This document shows positions 39,962 through 44,481 of a stretch of DNA of 44,481 bases, piece after piece (position 1 is the stretch's first letter; each line of letters begins with the position of its first letter). The notes below the pieces were generated by a model. The model was not told where the DNA came from, did not search any database, and saw only the letters and a program-made list of their open reading frames with translations. Where the stretch lies: positions 1-44,481 of the IMG/VR virus record IMGVR_UViG_3300044987_002232; one strand, 5' to 3'. This stretch comes from a virus. The translations under genes and the position numbers were made by a program.

Positions 39962-40363
39962 CTAATCTCTTCTTCTCTTATCTGGTGACGGTCTTGTGAC
40001 GGTGGCACCGTCACGCCTATCTTTCGACGCCCTCGACGCGGCCATGTTACGGGCGTGCAAGGCCCTTTCCTTCGCGCTCCTTCCGTTGTGAAGCGTCCAA
40101 CTCACGACCATCGCCCCGTCCGCCGAAAACTCGATCCATCGCACGGTTTCAAGCGATTGACCGATCCCCGGCAGCCCCGCTTCCTCGTCGCATCCCTTTT
40201 TCGTGAGGAACGGCACCCACCCGTCCGCCGTTGTCCGGTCCAGGTACACCCACAACCGGAACCACCGAGCGAACGCCACCTCGTTCGACACGCCGCAGTC
40301 CGCCGCGATCTTCTTTATCTCGGGCTTCGACGGCGTGTTTTCCTCGACTTTCAGCCAGGCCAT
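39962..40363 (-). CDS. Replisome-organiser-like / winged-helix replication protein
   Basis: A 133-residue protein. The opening MAWLKVEENTPSKPEIKKIA, SNEVAFARWFRLWVYLDRTTADGWVPFL is typical of the N-terminal winged-helix of phage replication initiators/DnaT-like proteins. A basic tail ends in KRRR encoded by AAG AGA AGA AGA, unlike the GC-rich codons elsewhere. It starts two bases after the primase stop. It probably helps load the helicase or primase; a full initiator would be longer, so this could be a reduced version. Confidence 0.62.
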   Translation of the reverse strand: MAWLKVEENTPSKPEIKKIAADCGVSNEVAFARWFRLWVYLDRTTADGWVPFLTKKGCDEEAGLPGIGQSLETVRWIEFSADGAMVVSWTLHNGRSAKERALHARNMAASRASKDRRDGATVTRPSPDKRRRD

Positions 40364-41203
40364 TTAGCCCATCCTCCACGTTGCGTTTTTAGCCAGCATG
40401 TCAAATTGTTGCCGCGTCGCACCCGCCGCAAACCACGCGCGGATGTCCTTCGCAGGCGGCACGACGACCCGCGCCATCCGCCGCACCTCGGCTATCAGCT
40501 TGGCGGTCCCCTCAAGGCCCGGATACCAGATCGAGCCGTCCGGGCGCTGGTGCGGCGTGTCATGATCCGCCACGATGGTCAGCGACTTGACCCGGAGCCG
40601 CAGGCACAGCGCCTTGAGTTCCGCCACGGCCCCCAGGCACGACGGGCGGCCCACGGCGGGCAGGTCGAGCGACAGCGCGGCTGCGGTGTCGGTCGGCCCC
40701 TCGCAGATCACGAGGTCCGGGCCGGCCAGCTCCGGCGCGTAGAACAGCCCGTCCTTTCCCCCGGTGACCGCCCACTTTTTGCCCTCGGCGTTGCGCAGCC
40801 GAATCCCCGTCACCACGCCGTCCCCGTCCCGCATCGGGAACGCCAGCGCCTCGTGCGCCGCGTCCCAGGCGGGTTGTAGCGCCTCAAGGGCGTACTCCCA
40901 CACGTTGAGCCGTTCAGCCCACGCGGCCACGTCCTCGGGCTTCCAGAGCCGCCGCAGCGCCGCGTGGTACTTGCTCATGTCCAGCAGCGAGGGACGAGGC
41001 GGCGGCGGGCGCAGGGCGGGCCGGAAGGGCGCGGGCGGAGCATCCTTGAGGCGGTGCAGCCATCCGCCGTTCGCCGTGGGGCGGTCAGACTTGACGCGCA
41101 TGCAGACAGCCCACACGCCGTCCGCCGAATAGCCGCACCAATCGGGATGTTGACAGAGGACGCACTTGTGCTTTGCCGATACTCGCTTGAGGGTGTCGGT
41201 CAT
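40364..41203 (-). CDS. Phage primase (zinc finger + TOPRIM)
   Basis: A 279-residue protein; ATG at 41203 overlaps the upstream TGA and is preferred over a longer in-frame start. The N-terminal zinc site uses C14, C17, C23 and C34 (KCVLCQ, DWCGYS, AVCMR). A Pro-rich linker (55-72) leads to a helical region and a TOPRIM domain: VICEGPTDTAAALS (E168) and LTIVADHD (D213, D215). It is primase without a fused replicative helicase domain; the separate SF2 helicase may supply unwinding, or a host helicase is recruited. Confidence 0.85.
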   Translation of the reverse strand: MTDTLKRVSAKHKCVLCQHPDWCGYSADGVWAVCMRVKSDRPTANGGWLHRLKDAPPAPFRPALRPPPPRPSLLDMSKYHAALRRLWKPEDVAAWAERLNVWEYALEALQPAWDAAHEALAFPMRDGDGVVTGIRLRNAEGKKWAVTGGKDGLFYAPELAGPDLVICEGPTDTAAALSLDLPAVGRPSCLGAVAELKALCLRLRVKSLTIVADHDTPHQRPDGSIWYPGLEGTAKLIAEVRRMARVVVPPAKDIRAWFAAGATRQQFDMLAKNATWRMG

Positions 41204-41547
41204 GCGCCCTCCCTTATAGGCGGCCATATGTCGCACACCCCGAGAATGACGCGCGTGCCGTCTTTATACCACGGCGTTCCGTGAACAACGCCCATCGCAA
41301 TCTCAGCCAACCAGCGGCCATCAGGAGTCTGTTCAATCAAAATGCATCGCTCCGTGTATGCGTATATAGTGCCGCCGGCGGCAAGATCAACGATGCACGA
41401 GTCTATGCTGCACGGCTTTCCGGCTTCAGGACCAGACCAACCCCAACACGTCCGCCATGATCGACGCTGAAAATCTTCCCGAGAATTTCCGCGAAAACGT
41501 CTTTGCGCCGCGTCAATGTCGGCAAGAAAATCAAGCTGCTCGTTCAC
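41200..41547 (-). CDS. Small hypothetical protein between helicase and primase
   Basis: A 115-residue protein starting at GTG overlapping the helicase TGA (GTGA). It shows several Cys/Trp residues (WRTCWGWSG, PCSIDSCIVD) and a strand-rich middle (GGTIYAYTERCILIEQT). It lies between helicase and primase with four-base overlaps on both sides. Not recognised. Confidence 0.55.
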   Translation of the reverse strand: MNEQLDFLADIDAAQRRFRGNSREDFQRRSWRTCWGWSGPEAGKPCSIDSCIVDLAAGGTIYAYTERCILIEQTPDGRWLAEIAMGVVHGTPWYKDGTRVILGVCDIWPPIREGA

Positions 41548-43106
41548 GCCGCACCCCGCCTGTTTCCGAACACCCGGTCAAGAGCCCGCGCCGCCTCATC
41601 ACGCCGCATGGGGGCGGTGAAGCCGTGGCGTTTCAAGTGCTGCGCCTGTTTGAACGACGCGAGCCCGTTGCCCCATCTGCGAAAGGTCTCGTTCAAGAGC
41701 TGCTTCGCCTGGCCGTATGGCAGGGCGGACGGGTCGATCCCCTGCTTCATCAGGATAGCAGCCTGCTTCTCGGACAGGTGCTTACCCTTGTCCCATCCGC
41801 GCTCCATGGCGGGCGAAATATCGAACACGTCGAATGGGTTGACGGTGGACATGGAGTATTTCGCCTTGGCCGTGAGCGCCGCACGCTTGAACGCCTCCAT
41901 TTTCTTTTTCGCCTCGATGGCCTTTTGGGCGGCCTTCAAAGCATCGCTCACGTTGACCGGTTTCGATGACTCCTGGGCCCTGCGGGTCACTTCCGCGATC
42001 ACCTCGTCGGAATAGTTGCCGCCGAGAATGTCCGCAGGCGTGATCAGTTTGTGACGGCCCGCGTTACCCACAAAGTCAATGATCTCGCATGACGGCTTGA
42101 TGCTGCCCGCGATCATGGCACGCCGCGCCTCGGCGTCAGGAACATCGTTCAGGAGGTGAGCCACCGACTCAGCGGGACGGGTGCCACGCCCGAGCATTTG
42201 AGCGTAAAGCGCCCGCGACTTTGTGGGCCGCCCCATGAACACGATTTCAACGCCGGCATCGTCAAAGCCCTCTGTCAGGACGCCGACATTCCAGAGAAAC
42301 TGAATCGCGCCGGATGCGAAGTCAGACAGGATTTTCCGGCGTGCGTCCTTATCGGTTTTGCCGCACACCCAGGCGGAACAACCGGGCCGATACGCGGGCC
42401 GGTTCATAATCTCGGAGCCGCGTTCGGCTTCAACGACGCTCGCGCAAAACACGATGCCCCTCCGCTTACCCGCAATGTCAATCATGACATCCGCCATGCC
42501 CATGAGGACTTTATCGTCCTCCATGACTTCGGCCAGGTCCGCACCGTTGAAGTCGCCGGCAACCGTGCCGCAGTTGGAAAGGTCGATCCCTTCAATGTGG
42601 ACGGGGTGCTGTTCAACCGGAACAAGCCAACCGTCATCAATCGCGTTTAATGTTTCGTAATCAAACGCCACATCGCCGAACACCTGGCCAAGCGCCTCCT
42701 CGTCCTGCCTGTCAGGCGTCGCCGTGACCCCCAATATCTTCAGGTCCGGATTGCCGTCAACGTACCACTTTATGCAGCGCCGGTAAGACGCGGATACGGC
42801 GTGATGCCCCTCGTCGATAACCAAGACCCCAAAGTCCATGGGGTTGAATTTGGTCATGCGCCCGCCGCCATCACCGCCCGCCGTCTGCGTCTGGATCGTG
42901 GACACGACTACCGGAGGCAGGCCCATGAGGGAATGCGTGTCGGCCCTGTATTCCGCCATTTCGACTTGAGCATCCAGCCCGGTAACGCGCTGGATTTTGT
43001 CCTGGGCCTGATAGATGAGTTCCGATCTATGCGCCAGAACGAGCGCCCGCGCAGGCTGCATCCGCCGAATGACTTCCGCAAACACGATGGTTTTACCTAA
43101 CCGCAC
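41544..43106 (-). CDS. SF2 DEAD/DEAH-type helicase, main part (P-loop split)
   Basis: A 520-residue open frame carrying all helicase motifs except the first half of Walker A: GKTIVFAEV (from residue 4), motif Ia VLAHRSELI, motif II VIDEGHH (D98-E99-x-H101), motif III GVTATP (127-131), IVFCASV, LTEGFD and motif VI QMLGRGTRP. It is of the T7-era phage/RAD25-like SF2 type. The missing start (LRPYQ..AVESVL and LPTGCG) is in another frame at 43097-43198. It could start at the GTG at 43106, but that would give a protein without an intact P-loop. See the finding on the frame break. Confidence 0.85.
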   Translation of the reverse strand: MRLGKTIVFAEVIRRMQPARALVLAHRSELIYQAQDKIQRVTGLDAQVEMAEYRADTHSLMGLPPVVVSTIQTQTAGGDGGGRMTKFNPMDFGVLVIDEGHHAVSASYRRCIKWYVDGNPDLKILGVTATPDRQDEEALGQVFGDVAFDYETLNAIDDGWLVPVEQHPVHIEGIDLSNCGTVAGDFNGADLAEVMEDDKVLMGMADVMIDIAGKRRGIVFCASVVEAERGSEIMNRPAYRPGCSAWVCGKTDKDARRKILSDFASGAIQFLWNVGVLTEGFDDAGVEIVFMGRPTKSRALYAQMLGRGTRPAESVAHLLNDVPDAEARRAMIAGSIKPSCEIIDFVGNAGRHKLITPADILGGNYSDEVIAEVTRRAQESSKPVNVSDALKAAQKAIEAKKKMEAFKRAALTAKAKYSMSTVNPFDVFDISPAMERGWDKGKHLSEKQAAILMKQGIDPSALPYGQAKQLLNETFRRWGNGLASFKQAQHLKRHGFTAPMRRDEAARALDRVFGNRRGAA

Positions 43107-43198
43107 CCCGTCGGCAAAACCAACAGGGTGCTATTTTTCTCCTTCCATTGTTCGAGGACTGATTCGACGGCCTTGATTTGGTACGGGCGCAGGTTCAT
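43097..43198 (-). CDS. SF2 helicase N-terminal fragment, ends at TAG in the P-loop
   Basis: 33 codons, then TAG at 43099-43097. MNLRPYQIKAVESVLEQW is the Q-motif region and LLVLPTGCG is the Walker A up to the second glycine; the continuation KTIVFAEV is out of frame just downstream. The ATG overlaps the ParB-like stop as ATGA, so the start is normal. The break may be a mutation, an assembly error, or a site of translational recoding. Confidence 0.8.
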   Translation of the reverse strand: MNLRPYQIKAVESVLEQWKEKNSTLLVLPTGCG

Positions 43199-44190
43199 CC
43201 CTTGAGTTCCCCCGGCACCACGTTGTCGAAACGAAACTTGCTCATCATGCCGAGCTTCTTGCACATGGCGCACCCGATCCCCTGGCATGACGGGCAGAGG
43301 CACCATGGTTCGGCACTGGTCAGCTCTTTGAACGCCATGTCCAAGTGCGACAGCACCGATGAGAAGTTGATTTCACCGAACAGCGGATCGTTGCCCTCTT
43401 GAGCAGCCCGCAGGTCGCACCGGACCTTGCTGACCTGCTTGGCGAGTGCCGACACTTCGCCGCGCCGGTTCCAGACTTCGACCAGTCCGGGCGGCACCTG
43501 CTTCCCGCGCTCGTCGTTCGGCAGGACAGGCGGCGCGGCCTTGCGGGACGGCGCAGGGGGCGCGACGGGCGGACGGACGGGCGGCGTGGGGCGGGAAGGG
43601 GGCGCGTCGCACATGTCGCCGGACCCGTCCTCGGGGTCGGGATCGGCAGGCGGCGGAGCCGGTCGGCGGGGCGGCGGAGGGGGCAGCGTGCGGGTTCTGT
43701 TGTCAGCTCCCGTCGTTGTTGTTCGATTGGCCCAACTGGCGATTTTCGCCAGTTGACCAGACGCGGTTTCGTGGTTGCACCCAACCAAATCAGCAATCAC
43801 GCGAGCCGAAACGTCATCCGGCAGCCCGAGCTTTTTCCGCTGCTCGTAGGCCGTCGAAATAGCCGTCTGCACATCGGCACGGGTCCGCCTCATGCCGTGC
43901 GTCACGTTGGCCCCCAGGGCGGCGCGTAGGGCGTCCACGAACTCGCCGTCCGTCACGTCACAGCACACCTTGGTCTTGCCGTTCTGACGGTACGCGGCGA
44001 GCCGGTGGAAGCCGTCCGCCAGCCAGTACTTGCCGGCTTTGTCGCGGAACACCTCAAGGGGCGGAAACACGGCCTTGCGCTCGCGTTCGGCCTCGGCATA
44101 TTCGCGCACGGCGTCCATGTCCAGAGCCGCCCGCATTTGCAGGCCGGTTGTCTGGATCAGTTTGATGTCGATGAATGTTTTTTTCGGCAT
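43195..44190 (-). CDS. ParB/Spo0J-like nuclease-domain protein with zinc knuckle
   Basis: A 331-residue protein. The N-terminal ParB-like domain has the box ADGFHRLAAY (58-67; GFHR 60-63) after VFPPLEVFRD, then an HTH region (about 104-155, RADVQTAISTAYE, VIADLVGCNHETASGQLAKI). A long Pro/Arg-rich linker (about 165-245) leads to a C-terminal domain with a Cys cluster WCLCPSC-GIGCAMC (297-310), like a DnaJ-type zinc knuckle. It may act as a DNA-binding partition or replication-initiation factor; phage ParB-box proteins also include nucleases, and no function is proven. Confidence 0.75.
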   Translation of the reverse strand: MPKKTFIDIKLIQTTGLQMRAALDMDAVREYAEAERERKAVFPPLEVFRDKAGKYWLADGFHRLAAYRQNGKTKVCCDVTDGEFVDALRAALGANVTHGMRRTRADVQTAISTAYEQRKKLGLPDDVSARVIADLVGCNHETASGQLAKIASWANRTTTTGADNRTRTLPPPPPRRPAPPPADPDPEDGSGDMCDAPPSRPTPPVRPPVAPPAPSRKAAPPVLPNDERGKQVPPGLVEVWNRRGEVSALAKQVSKVRCDLRAAQEGNDPLFGEINFSSVLSHLDMAFKELTSAEPWCLCPSCQGIGCAMCKKLGMMSKFRFDNVVPGELKG

Positions 44191-44193
44191 GGG

Positions 44194-44481
44194 TTATGCA
44201 ACCTTAAATTCGTGTTTTTCGTTCAGGCGATATTTCACACCAGCCTTAACATCGTTTTCGCCAACATAGGCGACTGCCATCCGGTAGCGGTTGTTTTCGT
44301 AGTCATAATATTTGATGCACAGCAAACCGCTTTTGCCCGCCGTGGCCGTGCCCTCATCGCCCGCCGTGGCCGTGCCCTCATCGCCCGCCGTGGCCGTGCC
44401 CTTGAAGCCCGCCGTGGCCGTGCCCTTGAAGCCCGCCGTGGCCGTGCCCTCATCGCCCGCCGTGGCCGTGCCCTTGAAGCC
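44194..44481 (-). CDS. GTATAG-repeat phage protein, C-terminal part (continues from 1)
   Basis: The final 95 residues and TAA stop (44194-44196) of the gene starting at 504. After the octapeptide array comes a conserved C-terminal cap: SGLLCIKYYDYENNRYR, AVAYVGENDVKAGVKYRLN and a short charged end. The cap contains two or three strands and resembles the C-terminal domain seen in homologous phage proteins. The stop lies 3 bases before the ParB-like ATG. Confidence 0.85.
   Translation of the reverse strand, partial: GFKGTATAGDEGTATAGFKGTATAGFKGTATAGDEGTATAGDEGTATAGKSGLLCIKYYDYENNRYRMAVAYVGENDVKAGVKYRLNEKHEFKVA
44338..44481. repeat. 24-bp tandem repeat, right end
   Basis: Six exact 24-bp units of the same array as at 1-160. 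Order of variable parts: tcatc, tcatc, ttgaa, ttgaa, tcatc, ttgaa. No suffix of this end equals a prefix of the left end in whole units, so the two parts appear distinct and not a duplicated overlap. Confidence 0.95.

Overview
The window looks like a complete or near-complete genome of a temperate, T7/BPP-1-like short-tailed dsDNA phage (podovirus morphotype), about 44.5 kb and GC-rich. It is linearised inside a 24-bp tandem repeat. Both ends lie in the same leftward gene, the two halves join in frame, and no gene is cut anywhere else, so the molecule was probably circular or circularly permuted. The host cannot be named. Exported proteins with Sec and lipoprotein signals, plus a YadA-like repeat protein, suggest a diderm bacterium. 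The attachment region carries the 3' half of a tRNA gene that reads best as tRNA-Arg(TCT).

Layout. A divergent switch at 4401-4501 separates two transcription units. Rightward come an XRE-family repressor (4502-4972), a small membrane coiled-coil protein, a tyrosine integrase (5176-6309), the attP region (6310-6651), and then the whole virion block (6652-34505). That block contains portal, Bbp19-like protein, scaffold, major capsid, Bbp16-like capsid protein, collagen-like fibre, three exported or adhesin-like proteins, a DUF1353-like protein and a TM protein (a possible lysis site), a further exported protein, two tandem tail-tube (gp11-like) proteins, a gp12-like nozzle, internal virion proteins A, B and C, and a 3086-residue giant. 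Leftward from 4400, running through position 1 and re-entering at 44481 down to about 34657, come small regulators, a recombination module (Cas4-like nuclease, Sak4-like ATPase, putative ssDNA-binding protein), the GTATAG-repeat protein, a replication module (ParB-like protein, SF2 helicase, zinc/TOPRIM primase, replisome-organiser-like protein, PD-(D/E)XK nuclease), a run of small overlapping genes, an ASCH protein, and the small and large terminase subunits.

Main points. (1) The 9.3-kb virion gene at 25245-34505 encodes a polyvalent protein. It has a zinc-peptidase motif, a DdrB/ParB-like domain, a GNAT fold, an ADP-ribosyltransferase-like domain and a BECR/MuF-C-type RNase-like domain, built into what is by position the T7 gp16-equivalent ejection protein. 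(2) The SF2 helicase is interrupted inside its P-loop at GGT-TAG-GT. Moving from the first GGT to a second GGT five bases on would restore a canonical Walker A exactly. (3) attP is unusually readable, with a tRNA 3' half bracketed by two identically spaced pairs of TTCCAAY boxes. (4) The leftward promoter has an operator lying in its -35/-10 spacer, and a second operator covers the repressor's ribosome-binding site. No recognisable endolysin, DNA polymerase, reverse transcriptase or CRISPR array was seen.
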